From: Euglena gracilis
Taxonomy: Eukaryota > Euglenida > Euglenophyceae > Euglenales
Assembly: GCA_039621445.1 (NCBI GenBank)
Contig: CP154955.1
Location: 27,776,032 to 27,840,031, forward strand
Length of the DNA stretch: 64,000 nucleotides
Direction of reading: 5' to 3'
In this document: piece by piece, positions 42,041 to 54,397 of the stretch
Position numbering within the stretch: position 1 is the stretch's first letter
Layout: every line of letters starts with the position of its first letter
The notes under the pieces: model-generated
Seen by the model: the letters and a program-made list of their open reading frames with translations, nothing else
Told to the model about the DNA's origin: nothing
The model's database searches: none
Made by a program: the position numbers and the translations under genes

Positions 42041-42879
42041 GTTCGCCAGCCCCACCCCCGGTGCGCCGCCGGTCGCCCCCGCGACCGGCGAGTCCCGGTG
42101 GGCCGAGGGTCCGGGGGGGTCCTCGCCGTCGTGGAAAACCACCGACAGCCGGGGGGTGGGTGTTTCCGGGGGGGGGGGCCTGCGCTTTCTCGGGGAATTG
42201 GTGGGCTCAGGACAACTCCCATTTTTTCACCCAGGTGTTTTCCCCTACCCCAGCCGGTGCGAAGGATCGTTTTTTTAATGTTTTCTGAAAATTTGGTGAA
42301 CACCGAAAAATCTGCAATTTGGTGTGAAATCTCACTTCTCTCTTTCTCTCTCACTCACTCTCTGGCACACCTTGAAGGAAAAACCAACCCACTGAACTTG
42401 GAACTTTGAGAGTGAGAAACTGAAAGTAACTTGAATTCTGAATCTCTGAAACTGAGAAACTGAAAGCAGCTGAATGTGAAGAATTGAAAACAAATGTGTG
42501 ACGTGAATGTGTGAAAATGCAAACCTGGGGGCAAGGAGGATGAGGCGAAGGGGAAGGGCGGTGAGGATGGCGGTGTTGTAGGCTCCTTCAAACCAATCCT
42601 TCAATGAATACCACCAACAATGTAATGACCAACAATGTAACTGTCAATTCCAATTCAACAATGTGATTGATCAAAACCAATTCAATGTATTTCCTCTTTG
42701 CCAAATAATGGGGAAAACCCCTCAAGTTCTGTGAAAAAACAGAATTTGAAAGGTCTTAGAAATTTGACCCGCTTCCAATTTAAGTCGCGGGTTTTTTTAA
42801 CTGGTTGGCTGTTACCCGCGACCTTGAAATTTGCGCTTTCTGGCCATTTTTGGCTGCCTGCGAAAGCCGGTGGCCTACA
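42040..42879 (-). repeat. 5' LTR of chromovirus
   Basis: 840 bp from TGTAGGCC at 42879 to ...GAACA at 42040 on minus. TGT/ACA ends, adjacent primer site and similarity to 30694-31475 define it. Confidence 0.88.
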
Positions 42880-45800
42880 CAACGGCCGCCCCAGGAAACG
42901 TCGTTTGTCGGTCGTTTTCGGCCGAAATTGGCCGCGCCGGCGCTCCAAAAACGAGCGCTCTGCCCCGGATAGAGGTCGGCGATCCTTTGCCTGACAGTTC
43001 CGAAGGACGCCGGCCCGACAGGCACAATTTTGCCCGCGGCGGGCGTGCGTAAAACGCAGCAGTTACCGCCCGGGAGGTGCAAAATAGCGCTTTGGCAACG
43101 GACGCCCCCAAAAACGTCGTTTTTCGGTCGTTTTCGGCCGAAATCGGCCGCGCCGGCGCTGAGCGCACCGCCCCCGGTATAGGTCGGCGATCCTTTGCCT
43201 GACAGTTCCGAAGGGGCGCCGGCCCGACAGGCGCAATTTTGCCCGCGGCGGGCGTGCGTAAATCGCAGCAGTTACCGCCCAGGAGGCGAAGAAGAGCACT
43301 TCGGCAACGGACGCCCCAAAAAACGTCGTTTTTCGGTCGTTTTAGGACGAAATTGACCGCGCGCGCGCTCCAAAAACGAGGTCTCTGCCCCGGGTAGAGG
43401 TCGGCGATCCTTTACCTGACTGTTGCGAAGGGCGCCGGCCCGACGGGCACAACTTTTCCCGCGGCGGGCGTGCGTCAAACACAGCAGTTACCGCCCGGGA
43501 GGTGCAAAATAGCACTTTGGTAACGGACGCCCGGCAAAAAACGCGGTTTTTTTCGGGGTAGAAAATCTAGGTCGTCGGCCGAAATCTGGCCGCGCCCGGC
43601 CGCTCCAAGAAGAGAAGGGAGGGGAAGAAATGACTATCTTTTTCTGACTTTTCTTTCTTTCCTACCTCTTTCCCTCTCCTGCCTGCGTTCGCTCCAAATA
43701 CGAGCGCTCTGCCCCGGACAGAGGTCGGCGATCCTTCACCTGACTGTTGCGAAGGACGCCGGCCCGATGGGCGCAATTTTGCCCCGCGGCGGGCGTGCGT
43801 AAAACGCAGCAGTTACCGCGCAAAATAGCTCTTTGGCAACGGACGCCCAAAAATACGTCGTTTTTCGGTCGTTTTCGGCCGAAATCGGCCGCGTCAGCGC
43901 TCCAAAAACGAGCGCTCTGCCCCGGGTAGAGGTCGGCGATCCTTTACCTAACAGTTGCAAAGGGCGGCGGCCCGACAGGCGCAACTTTTCCCGCGGCGGG
44001 CGAGCACAAAACGCGGCAGTTACCGCCCGGGAGGCGCAAAATAGCACTTTGGCAACGGCCGCCCCAGGAAACGTCGTTTGTCGGTCGTTTTCGGCCGAAA
44101 TTGGCCGCGCCGGCGCTCCAAAAACGAGCGCTCTGCCCCGGGTAGAGGTCGGCGATCCTTTGCCTGACAGTTCCGAAGGGCGCCGGCCCGACAGGCGCAA
44201 TTTTGCCCGCGGCGGGCGTGCGTAAATCGCAGCAGTTACCGCCCAGGAGGCGCAAAAGAGCACTTCGGCAACGGACGCCCCAAAAAACGGCGTTTTTCGG
44301 TCGTTTTCGGCCGAAATTGGCCGCGCCGGCGCTCCAGAAACGAGCGCTCTGCCCCGGGTAGAGGTCGGCGATCCTTTACCTGACTGTTGCGAAGGGCGCC
44401 GGCCCCGCAGGCGCAATTTTGCCCGCGGCGGGCGTGCGTAAAACGCAGCAGTTACCGCCCGGAAGGCGCAAAATAGCACTTTGGCAACGGACGCCCAAAA
44501 AACGTGGTTTTTCGGTCGTTTTCAGCCGAAATCGGCCGCGCCGGCGCTCCAAAAACGAGCGCTCTGCCCCGGGTAGAGGTCGGCGATCCTTTACCTGACT
44601 GTTGCGAAGGGCGGCGGCCCGATGGGCACAATTTTGCCCGCGGAGGGCGTGCGTAAAACACAGCAGTTACCGCCCGGGAGGTGCAAAATAGCACTTTGGC
44701 AACGGCCGCCCCAGGAAACGTCGTTTGTCGGTCGTTTTCGGCCGAAATCGGCCGCGCCGGCGCTGAGCGCTCCGCCCCGGGTAGAGGTCGGCGATCCTTT
44801 GCCTGACAGTTCCGAAGCGCCGGCCCGACAGGCTGCAATTTTGCCGCGGCGTGGCGTGCGTTAAAAACGCAGCAGTTACCGCCCCGGAGGCGCAAAATAG
44901 CACTTTCGGCAACGGACGCCCCACAAGAAAACGGCGTTTTTTTTTTTTTTTCTTTCGTCATTTTCGGCCGAAATTGGCGGCGACCGGCGCTCCAGAAAAA
45001 CGAGCGCTCTGCCCCGGGTGTAGAGGTCGGCGATCCTTTTTTCCTGACTGTTGCGAAGGGTGCCGGCCCGACAGGCGCAATTTTGCCCGCCGCGGGCGTG
45101 CGTAAAAGGCAGCAGTTAACGCCCGGGCGGTGAAAAAAAGCACTTTGGCAATAGACGCCCCCGAAAACGTAGTTTTTCGGTCGTTTTCGGCCGAAATCGG
45201 CCGCGCCGGCGCTCCAAAAACGAGCGCTCTGCAACGGGTAGAGGTCGGCGACCCTTTACCTGACTGTTTCGAAGGGCGCCGGCCCGACAGGCGCAACTTT
45301 ACCCGCGGCGGGCGTGCGTAAACGCAGCAGTTACCGCCCGGGAGGCGCAAAATAGCACTTTGGCAAGGGACGCCCCAGGAAACGTAGTTTGTCGGTCGTT
45401 TTCGGCCGAAATCGGACGCGGCGGCGCTCCAAAAAACGAGCGCTCTGGCCCCGGGTAGAGGTCGGCGATCCTTTGCCTGACTGTTGCGAAGGCCCCGGCC
45501 CGACAGGCGCAATTTTGCCCGCGGCGGGCGTGCGTAAAACGCAGCAGTTATAAAAACCGCCCGGGAGGCGCAAAATAGCTCTTTGGCCAACGGAAGCCGC
45601 CGCCCAAAAACAAGAAACATTTTCGGTCGTTTTCGCCGAAATCGGCCGCGTCAGCGCTCCAAAAACGAGCGCTCTGCCCCGGGTAGAGGTCGGCGATCGT
45701 TTACCTGACTGTTGCGAAGGGCGCCGGCCCGACAGGCGCAACTTTTCCCGCGGCGGGCTAGCGTAAAACGCAGCAGTTACCGCCCGGGAGGCGCAAAATA

Positions 45801-46530
45801 GCACTTTGGCAACGGCCGCCCCAGGCAAACGTCGTTTTTCGGTCGTTTTCGGCCGAAATTGACCGCGCCGGCGCTCCAAAAACAAGCGTCTCCGCCCCGG
45901 GTAGAGGTCGGCGATCCTTTACCTGACTGTTGCGAAGGGCCCCGGCCGATGGGGCGCAATTTTGCCCGCGGCGGGCGTGCGTAAAACGCAGCAGTTACCG
46001 CCCGGGAGGCGCAAAATAGCTCTTTGGCAACGGACGCCCCGAAAAACGTCGTTTTTCGGTCGTTTCGGCCGAAATCGGCCGCGCCGGCGCTCCAAAAACG
46101 AGCGCTCTGCCCCGGGTAGAGGTCGGCGATCCTTTGCCTGACAGTTCCGAAGGGCGCCGGCCCGACAGGCGCAATTTTGCCCGCGGCGGGCGTGCGTAAA
46201 ACGCAGCAGTTACCGCCCGGGAGGCGCAAAATAGCACTTCGGCAACAAACGCCCCCAAAAACGTCGTTTTTCGGTCGTTTTCACCCGAAATCAGCCGTGC
46301 CGGCGCTCCAAAAACGAGCGCTCTGCCCCGGTTAGAGGTCGGCGATCCTTTACCTGACAGTTGCGAAGGACGGCGGCCCGATGGGGCACAATTTTTTCCT
46401 CCCGTCTTCCCCGCGGCGGGCGTGGCGTCAAAACACAGCAGTTACCGCCCGGGAGGCGCAAAAATAGCAATTTGGCAACGGACGAGCGCACCCGCAAAAA
46501 GTCGTTTTTCTTTGTTTTTTTTTTTCGGTT
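42880..46530 (+). repeat. 216-bp satellite array, forward block 5
   Basis: About 17 monomers with more indels than elsewhere. One monomer is interrupted at about 43540-43695 by a purine/pyrimidine-rich insertion (AAGAGAAGGGAGGGGAAG, then CTTTTCTTTCTTTCC). A T run lies at about 44938-44950. No gene. Confidence 0.92.
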
Positions 46531-46544
46531 TCGGTCCTGTTTTC

Positions 46545-46573
46545 GGTTGGTGGGTGGGGGGGGGGGGGTGGGG

Positions 46574-46619
<46 letters not shown>

Positions 46620-46732
46620 GGGGGGGGGGGGGGGTGGGGGGGGGGGGGGGGGGGGGGGGGGGGAGGGGGGGGGGGGGGGGGAGGGGGGGGGGGGGGGGGG
46701 GGGGGGCGGGCGGGGGGGCGGGGGGGGAGGGG
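46545..46732 (+). repeat. Long G run with rare A/T/C interruptions
   Basis: About 180 bases almost entirely G, with a few A, T and C breaks, inside a satellite monomer. It could form G-quadruplexes, but it is also the kind of sequence that assemblers and polymerases extend falsely. The Pro/Gly-only frames over it are not genes. Confidence 0.85.
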
Positions 46733-49375
46733 TGATGTTTTTCGTCGTTTTCGGCGGTCGGCCGATATCGGCCGCGTCGCGCCCCAAAAAGGGGCGCTCT
46801 GCGCCGGTTAGAGGTCGGCGATCCTTTTACCTGACTGTTGCGAAGGGCGCCGGCCCGACAGGCCGCGGTTTGCTTGCGTAAAACGCAGCAATTACCGCCC
46901 GGGAGGCGCAAAATAGCACTTTTGCAACGGACGCGCCAAAAAACGTAGTTTTGCGGTCGTGTTCGGACGAAATCGGCCCGCGCGCTCCAAAAACGAGCGC
47001 TCTGCCCCGGGTAGAGGTCGGCGATCCTTCACCTGACTGTTGCGAATGGCGCCGGCCCGACAGGCGCAACTTTTCCTGCGGCGGGCGTGCGTAAAACAAA
47101 GAAGTTAGCGCCCGGGAGGCGCAAAATAGCACTTTTGGCAACGGCCGCGCCCATTAAACACGTCGTTTTTTTTCGGTGTTTTCACATCACACTCACCAGC
47201 ACATTCAAGCGAAATTGGTCTCCGCCGGCGCTCTAAACGAGCGCTCTGCCCCGGGTAGAGGTCGGCGATCCTTCTACCTGACTGTTGCGAAGGGTGCCGG
47301 CCCGATGGGCACAATTTTCCCCGCGGCGGCGGTGCGTCAAACACAGCAGTTACCGCCCGGGAGGTGCAAAATAGCACTTTGGCAAGGGACGCCCCCAAAA
47401 AAGTCGTTTTTCGGTCGTCGTTTTCGGCGACGATATCGGCCGCGTCGGCCTTCCAAAAACGAGCGCTCTGCCCCGGGTAGAGGTCGGCGATCCTTTAACT
47501 GACTGTTGCGAAGGGCGCCGGCCAGACAGGCGCAACTTTCCCGCGGCGGGCGTGCGTAAAACGCTGCAGTTACCGCCCGGGAGTCGCAAAATAGCACTTT
47601 GGCAACGGACGCCCCCCAAAACGGGGGTTTTTCGGTCGTTTTCGGCCGATATCGGCCGCGCCGGCGCTCCAAAGAACGCGCGCTCTGCCCCGGGCAGAGG
47701 TCAGCGATCCTTCACCTGACTGTTGCGAATGGCGCCGGCCCGACAGGCGCAACTTTTCCTGCGGCGGGCGTGCGTAAAACGCAGCAGTTACCGCCCGGGA
47801 GGCGCAAAATAGCACTTTGGCAACGGCCACCCCAAGAAACGTCGTTTTTCGGTCGTTTTCGGCCGAAATCGGCCGCGCCGGTGCTCCAAAAACGAGTGCT
47901 ATGCCCCGGGTAGAGGTCGGCGATCCTTTACCTGACTGTTGCGGAGGGCGCCGGCCCGACAGGCGCAACTTTTACCGCGGCGGGCGAGCGTAAAACACAG
48001 CAGTTACCGCCCGGGAGGCGCAAAATAGCACTTTGGCAACGGCCGCTCCAGGAAACGTCGTTTTTCGGTCGTTTTCAGCGAAATTGGTCTCGCCGGCGCT
48101 CCAAAAACGAGCGCTCTGCCCCGGGTAGAGGTCGGCGATCCTTCTACCTGACTGTTGCGAAGGGTGCCGGCCCGACAGGCGCAACTTTTCCTGCGGCGGG
48201 CGTGCGTAAAACGCAGCAGTTACCGCCCGGGAGGTGCAAAATAGCACTTTGGCAACGGACGCCCCCAAAAAAGTCGTTTTTCGGTCGTTTTCGGCCGATA
48301 TCGGCCGCGTCGGCCTTCCAAAAACGAGCGCTCTGCCCCGGGTAGAGGTCGGCGATCCTTTAACTGACTGTTGCGAAGGGCGCCGGCCCGACAGGCGCAA
48401 CTTTTCCCGCGGCGGGCGTGCGTAAAACGCAGCAATTACCGCCCGGGAGTCGCAAAATAGCACTTTGGCAACGGACGCCCGCAAAAACGTGGTTTTTCGG
48501 TCGTTTTCGGCCGAAATCGGCCGCGCCGGCGCTCCAAAGAACGCGCGCTCTGCCCCGGGCAGAGGTCAGCGATCCTTCACCTGACTGTTGCGAATGGCGC
48601 CGGCCCGACAGGCGCAACTTTTCCTGCGGCGGGCGTGCGTAAAACGCAGCAGTTACCGCCCGGGAGGCGCAAAATAGCACTTTGGCAACGGCCACCCCAA
48701 GAAACGTCGTTTTTCGGTCGTTTTCGGCCGAAATCGGCCGCGCCGGTGCTCCAAAAACGAGTGCTATGCCCCGGGTAGAGGTCGGCGATCCTTTACCTGA
48801 CTGTTGCGGAGGGCGCCGGCCCGACAGGCGCAACTTTTACCGCGGCGGGCGAGCGTAAAACACAGCAGTTACCGCCCGGGAGGCGCAAAATAGCACTTTG
48901 GCAACGGCCGCTCCAGGAAACGTCGTTTTTCGGTCGTTTTCAGCCGAAATTGGTCTCGCCTGCGCTCCAAAAACGAGCGCTCTGCCCCGGGTAGAGGTCG
49001 GCGATCCTTTACCTGACTGTTGCGAAGGGCGCCGGCCCGATGGGCACAATTTTGCCCGCGGCGGGCGTGCGTAAAACGCAGCAGTTACCGCCCGGGAGGC
49101 GCAAAATAGCACTTTGGCAACGGCCGCCCCAAGAAACGTGGTTTTTCCGTCGTTTTCACCCAAAATTGGCCGCGCCGGCGCTACAAAAAACGAGCGCTCT
49201 GCCCCGGGTAGAGGTCGGCGATCCATTAGCTGACTGTTGCCAAGGGCGCCGGCCCGATGGGCGCAATTTTTTCCGCAAAATAGCACTTTGGCAACGGCCC
49301 AAGTGGCGTCATTTTTCGGCCGTTTTCGGCCGCGCCAGCGCTCCAAAAACGAGCGGTCTGCCCCGGGTAGAGGTC
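46733..49375 (+). repeat. 216-bp satellite array, forward block 6
   Basis: About 12 monomers with a four-monomer higher-order unit: the marks AAAGAACGCGCGCTCTGCC, AACGAGTGCTATGCCCCGGG and GTCGGCCTTCC each recur about 865 bp apart (for example near 47670 and 48535). A 30-bp foreign stretch (CATCACACTCACCAGCACA) lies near 47185. Confidence 0.92.
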
Positions 49376-49856
49376 GCCGTAACTGCTGCGTTTTACGCAT
49401 TCCCGCCGCGGCAAAATTGCGCCTGGCTGAAGGATCGCTAACCTCTACCCGGGGCAGAGCGCTCGTTTTTGGAGCGCCGGCGCGGCTGATTTCGGTCGAA
49501 AACGACCGAAAAACGACGTTCTTTGGGGCGTCCGTTGCCACAGTGTTATTTTGTGCCTCCCGGGCGGTAACTGCTGCGTTTCACGCACGCCCGCCGCGGC
49601 AAAAATTGCGCCTGTCGGGCCGGCGCCCTTTGCAACAGTCAGGTAAAGGATCGCCGACCTCCAGCCGGGGCAGCGCGCTCGTTTTTGGAGCGCCCGCACG
49701 GCCGATTTAGGGTGAAAACGACCGAAAAACGACGTTTTTTGGGACGTGCGTTGCCAAAGTGCTATTTTGCGCCTTCCGGGCGGTAACTGCTGCCTTTTAC
49801 ACACGCCCGCCGCGCCTGTCGGGCAGACGCCCTTCGCAACAATCAGGTAAAGGATC
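49376..49856 (-). repeat. Small inverted satellite block
   Basis: About two monomers in reverse orientation. Read backwards it matches the forward region 10.8-11.5 kb beside family 2 copy A, including the short form CACCCAGGCGCAATTTTG-like junction, so one duplicate was locally inverted. Confidence 0.85.
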
Positions 49857-50075
49857 GCCCGGCGCAATAGCACTTTGGCAACGGACGCCCCCCAAAAAAA
49901 CGTCGTTTTTCGGTCGTTTTCGGCCGAAATCGGCCGCGCCGGCGCTCCAAAAACGAGCGCTCTGCCCCGGGTAGAGGTCGGCGATCATTTACCTGACTGT
50001 TTCGCATGCCCGACAGGCGCAATTTTGCCCGCGGCAGGCGTGCGTAAAACGCAGCAGTTACCGCCCGGAAGGCGC
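49857..50075 (+). repeat. 216-bp satellite, flank of family 2 copy B
   Basis: One monomer ending CCCGGAAGGCGC at the LTR, carrying the same variants as 11640-11740. Confidence 0.9.
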
Positions 50076-50986
50076 TGAAAACCCTTCCTTGGTTCGATGT
50101 TTTTGCGGATCCTTCGGCCTCGGCTTTTTGTTGAGTCGGCCGCCGGGCTTCGAAGCCAAACTTTTCAGTGTTTTCTTTTTTGCCCTTGGACGTTTGCCTT
50201 TGCATCTTGAAATTCATTTTTTCTTGAATTCTGGTTCTTGAATGCACCCAACAATTGGTATTTTTTTGTAGTATTGATCAGTGCATTGGTAGGAGCTAAG
50301 AACCCTGTGTGTGATTTTGGTTTGAAATTGGTGGGTTCGAGTCTGGACTTTCTTAGGTTAATTAGGGAAAATTGGCAAAACCTACTGTGTAAAATTGGCC
50401 GGCCGGTCTTGAAAATTTCAAAGAATCGGCCCAGCAAGGTCAAAAATTGAGTTCAGGCTTTCAAGCCGAACCATAATAATCTTTTCCGTAGGTTAAATTT
50501 GACTGAAAACCAAAAAGTGGTACTTCAGTGATTTTCGGCCCCACTTAGGACCCCGGGGGGAGATGGTGCAACACAAAAGTGGCGCAACGGATCACGGTGC
50601 GTTGCAACGGTGCGGTGCCGCCGCCGCCCGCCGCTTCACGCCGCGCTCCTTCACCGCCACGGCCCACGGCGCGTGTGTGTTGTCGTGTGTTCACAATCAC
50701 AATATGGTATGCAGCTTTTTATTCCGAAACACCACAGGACACTCATGCTTAGTGTGACACTTTGCGGGCACCCAAGGCGGGTCGGGTTGCAACTTCGAAA
50801 GTTGTACGCCGAGCCACAACGAGGCCTAGGCATGGTTTCGCGTTTCCAACACTTGCGAACCGTTTTTTTTTCTTGACCAACCGTCATTCAAGAAATCTGG
50901 GGGTTTGATAAGCTAGCTTTCCATCAGGGATTCTTTCTCTTAAGGAGCCCAATATTGACCAATTTTTGGGTTAGGACCCCTTTACA
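50076..50986 (-). repeat. 3' LTR of family 2 copy B, split by displaced segment
   Basis: LTR bases are 50076-50548 and 50949-50986. Between them (50549-50948) lies the segment that in copy A is internal (12456-12855). The internal sequence next to the LTR end (50987-51160) matches 12252-12424, so the order of two blocks is swapped relative to copy A. The polypurine tract at 50987-50997 is kept. Confidence 0.85.
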
Positions 50987-51580
50987 CTCCCCCACTTAGA
51001 AAAATCTCGGGGTGATTTTAAAAACAAAAGTAAAAAAGAAGGGGTCCGAACGAAAGAAACAATTTGGTTTGCGAAAAAAAGAAGTCGTATGCGTGCGGTT
51101 GGTAAGAGCAATGAGAGGGGGGGGGCAGCCCAAAAGGCCACCCCGCGAAAGTAAAGGTGGAGCAAATTCCCTCTTTTTTTTGTTGGTTGGGCCCTTTTTT
51201 GTTGGGGTTTTTGCTTAATCCCTCTTTGAGGAGCAAATTACCCTCTTTTTTTCAAGCGTTGCAACTTTTTTTGTTGGGGGGATTGTTGAATTTTGTGATC
51301 TGTTGCTTGTCGCGACCAAACACCAAAAATAAGAATCAACGAAAACAACCACACAAACAGCGGGATTGGTTCCCGGCAATGACAATTCATCACTTTTCCC
51401 ACAACCGTAACGGGAATGTGACTTACGGCCGTTTTTGTGGGGGGGTCACATCAACCCGTGCCCTCCCGGGCCATCTCTCAAACCTTGGCCCAAAATTTCC
51501 ACCTCTTAGAGAAAAAAATGCGCTTGGAAAATCTGTCCACCTTTTGCTTTTCAAAAAGCAAATCCAAATCTGTAAAATTC
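50987..51580. other. Non-coding 3' internal region of family 2 copy B
   Basis: Corresponds to 12252-12424 joined to 12852-13280 of copy A. It holds T-rich and G-rich runs. No gene is supported, and no trace of RT or integrase. Confidence 0.65.
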
Positions 51581-52264
51581 TCATCTCCTTGCCATTCCAA
51601 AAATTGTTCCTCCGAACCCAAACTTCCTTGGGGGGTACCTACGGGAGCCTGACCGACAAAATCGTCGGCCATGTCCCATGCCTGGGCAAGTTTCTTTCCC
51701 AAAATTCTCTGAAAATTGTGCACACCGTCCTTTACAGGGGGCTTGGGTTCCACCTCCTCTCCTGCAAATAACACCTTTAAATTCCCTGAAATTATGTCTG
51801 TACAACACATCGACTTTTCGTTGGAACGCCCCCCACTCACTCGCCTCCGAATGAGTGGGGCTCATCCCCATTTTGTTCATTCCAACGTTATTCCTTTCCT
51901 CCACACAATACAACCCGTATGAATGAATAAATTCAACCTCCCACACTTGCCCAATGAAAACGTCAGATTTTGTGCCTTTCGTAAAATCGGCAGACTCAAA
52001 ATTTTCATTGGTGGACCGTTCAACCCATTTTTTCTTCTCTTTCCCCAAACGGGCGGAATAAAATTGAAATAATTCAATTTTTTTCACTTGGGAAAATTGG
52101 GGGGGTTCAAAATGCGTTTCAACACTCCCCTCTTCCTTTTCCACCTGAAAATTTTCCACTTCCACCACCGTTTCCCAAAATCTGGGGTACATCCAAATCC
52201 AAAATTCCCTTTCGTCATGGGTCATTCGGGGGGGGGGGTACCTTGGGGGACCAACACCAAACAC
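51581..52264 (-). pseudogene. Decayed NPPW (Dam-like) domain, family 2 copy B
   Basis: A 227-codon frame with REFWIWMYPRFWETVVEVENF and KGTKSDVFIGQVWEVEF. It matches copy A and aligns with the chromovirus NPPW domain; the NPP motif is degraded to YPR. It overlaps the methyltransferase-like frame by 43 bp in another frame. No further domain follows. Confidence 0.55.
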
Positions 52265-52917
52265 TCCCCCTTTGGAATATGCCTTTCCTCCTTCCCTTCA
52301 ACCTTAAAAACGACCAAATCTGGGACTCGGTATTTTTTCTGTGACGTCCCACCAAAAATGTTTCCACCAAAACGGTGAAAATGTCCTTTGGACCCGGGGA
52401 TGGTGAACTTGCACCAAAAACCCGGCCACAAACGATTTGGCGAACCCTCCACCATTTCCCGTATACGAGTGGGCTTTTTGTAGTCAAAGGGACTACATTG
52501 ACAAAAATCAACGTCCAAAAAAATCAGCCCTTTCAAAATTTCACGGTCCTTCATGAGGCTGTTCCGGGGAATTTTTATAAAATTTCTGGGGGGTTGTAAA
52601 AGTTGGGTGTAGGAAAGTGTCATTTTTGTGGGAGAATCGGCACACTCCAAATTTCGTTCACACGTGGTGGGGTCTTGACCATATTTCGTATGAGGCATGG
52701 ATGCAAAAGTCAAGTCCACCCCCCTCCAAAATTTGTTCCCGTAAAAAGCTTGAAAAACTTTTGTACTTTTGACCCAAAAAATCGCTGGACTTTTTCCACA
52801 AAAGTGTTTGACTGTGGCACAAAAATTTTCTGAAACAAATTTTGCACCGGGGGCACTTGAACAAAAGTGCTGCCCCTGAACCGTTGGCCACCATTTTTTC
52901 CTTGGGCAGTTTCCCAA
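52222..52917 (-). pseudogene. Degenerate cytosine-5 methyltransferase-like frame, family 2 copy B
   Basis: 231 codons containing ASMPHTKYGQDP, NFIKIPRNSLM and FLDVDFCQC..DYKKPTRIRE, in the order and spacing of motifs IV, VI and VIII of the chromovirus enzyme. The catalytic Cys is His and Glu-Asn-Pro is Lys-Ile-Pro, as in copy A. Several amino-acid differences from A, including in conserved blocks, suggest drift. Confidence 0.7.
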
Positions 52918-52926
52918 CCTTTGTCT

Positions 52927-54157
52927 TTAGAATTGGTCGTCCCGCCCTCCATGCCTCGTCCTCCCCCCCCATGGGCATGGGGCCCAAAACTGGGTGTGGG
53001 GGGGAGCTTGTTTTGCATCCAGAATTTTGGTCCAACATTTAGAGGCATTATTCCCAACCTTACCACAACACTTACACGGTGCTCTGATTACACAGGTTGT
53101 GTGGTTGGGGTTTGGAAGCGGTGCTTCTTTCACCTCTGAAGAATTTTTTGACAACGCCCCCCTTCTTGATGATTTCTGGCAAAATTCTGAGAAAAGTTCT
53201 CGTTTCGCGTTTTCTGAATGCATTTGGTCCCCCCCAACCCAACGGGGGGTTGACTCATTTCAGGGGGGGGCACCTGGCCCTTTAAATTCCATCCCCTCAC
53301 CGTTTGTTCAAAGACATCCGTGCGTCATTCGCATGATTTGAGTGGGGGGGAAATGAAAATTGCTGGGGGAAAAAAGCAATTTTTGTCCAATTGACCACCC
53401 ATTGAGTGAAAGAAGCAAATTTTTGTCCCTTGCCAACTCCTTTCTTATTTTTTCTTCGCTCTGGTTTTCATTGCTCCTTTTTTTGTGAAAAATCTGGGGA
53501 AATTCCCGTCTTAGCACATGACTGGTGTCCGCATGAGATTTGAAAAAAATCTGAATAGTCAAAAATTCTGTCTCAAAATGTTTCCAAACTTCCGCAAAAT
53601 ACGTTGTTGAGAACCTGGACAGTTTCGTTGTAAAAATCTGCCAACGAAAAGAAAATTCAGGCCCGTGACCTGAAAATCTGTTGATTTTTGCCTCATTTTC
53701 AACCTTGCCCCAAAACGGGGTACCAACAAAAATTGAAGTCTGGCAACAAAAAACGGTGCCTTCCCCCATCATCATTTCCCCCATCCCTGCGAGCAAATTT
53801 TGCACCAGGGCCATCACAGATGGAAATTTTTCGTGTGTTTCAACGGGAAATTCCAACACGCTTAGCTGGGGGGCATTCAAAAGGGGTATTTTTTGTGAGG
53901 ATGTTACTCCCAAACTTACGGAAGGGAAATCCACCGTTCTGGGGGAAACAAAAAACTGAGTGAGGGGGGTAAAAACTGCTGTGGGTTGGGTAACGGGAAC
54001 GTGCAAAGTGTGGCTTTGCCAACAGGGGGTAGAGAACACCTTATGGTGCTCCTCCCCTTTGGGCAAGACCGCCACTTCAGCACCGTTGCCCAAAAAAGCC
54101 GCTCCCCCTACGTCTGTGCCTAGGTTGCCCGAGTAGGGAGCGACGGGGGGGATGTTT
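52927..54157 (-). pseudogene. gag: gag core and zinc-knuckle region, family 2 copy B
   Basis: Main frame 53308-54093 (261 codons), with FSGHGPEFSFRWQIFTTKLS in a gag-core-like position; then 52927-53223 with the knuckle CKCCGKVGNNASKC at 53034-53076 (His replaced by Asn). A TAA at 54157-54159 separates it from the upstream frame; copy A has the same stop. Confidence 0.65.
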
Positions 54158-54397
54158 TAAAAATTTTCGAAAACCAACCCACCCACCTCTCGAGACGGGA
54201 TCGAGAGGGAATCGGTCTCCGCCTGCTTGGTGGGTGGTCGAAGCTCCCTCCTACCCAAAAAGCCAAAACCCAACCCAGAGGTGGTGTTTGGGGTTGCTGT
54301 CATTGTGCTGGGTGCTCCTGGGCCCCCCTGCACCGCCACCACAGCGGTGCGGGGGAGTGGGCCCCCGGACGCCGCCACCACAGCGACGCCGGGGTTG

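Larger units (their letters stand above)
30694..42879 (-). mobile_element. Ty3/gypsy chromovirus with methyltransferase module
   Basis: 12.2 kb: 5' LTR (42040-42879), primer site, gag, cytosine-5 methyltransferase, NPPW/Dam-like domain, protease, RT, RNase H, integrase, chromodomain, purine tract, 3' LTR (30694-31475). The domain order PR-RT-RH-IN-chromodomain defines Ty3/gypsy chromoviruses. It lies in the satellite array. Lesions: in-frame TAA in gag (39152-39154), a gag frameshift near 38.75 kb, TAG between gag and methyltransferase (38047-38049), a frame change in a C run (37012-37016), TAG inside integrase (33449-33451), and a frame change in a T run before the chromodomain (32778-32782). 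LTRs are very similar, so insertion is fairly recent despite the lesions. Confidence 0.95.

Noticed and set aside
46291-46911. Poly-proline / poly-glycine ORFs
   Set aside because: They are direct translations of the G run and its flanks; no other coding sign.
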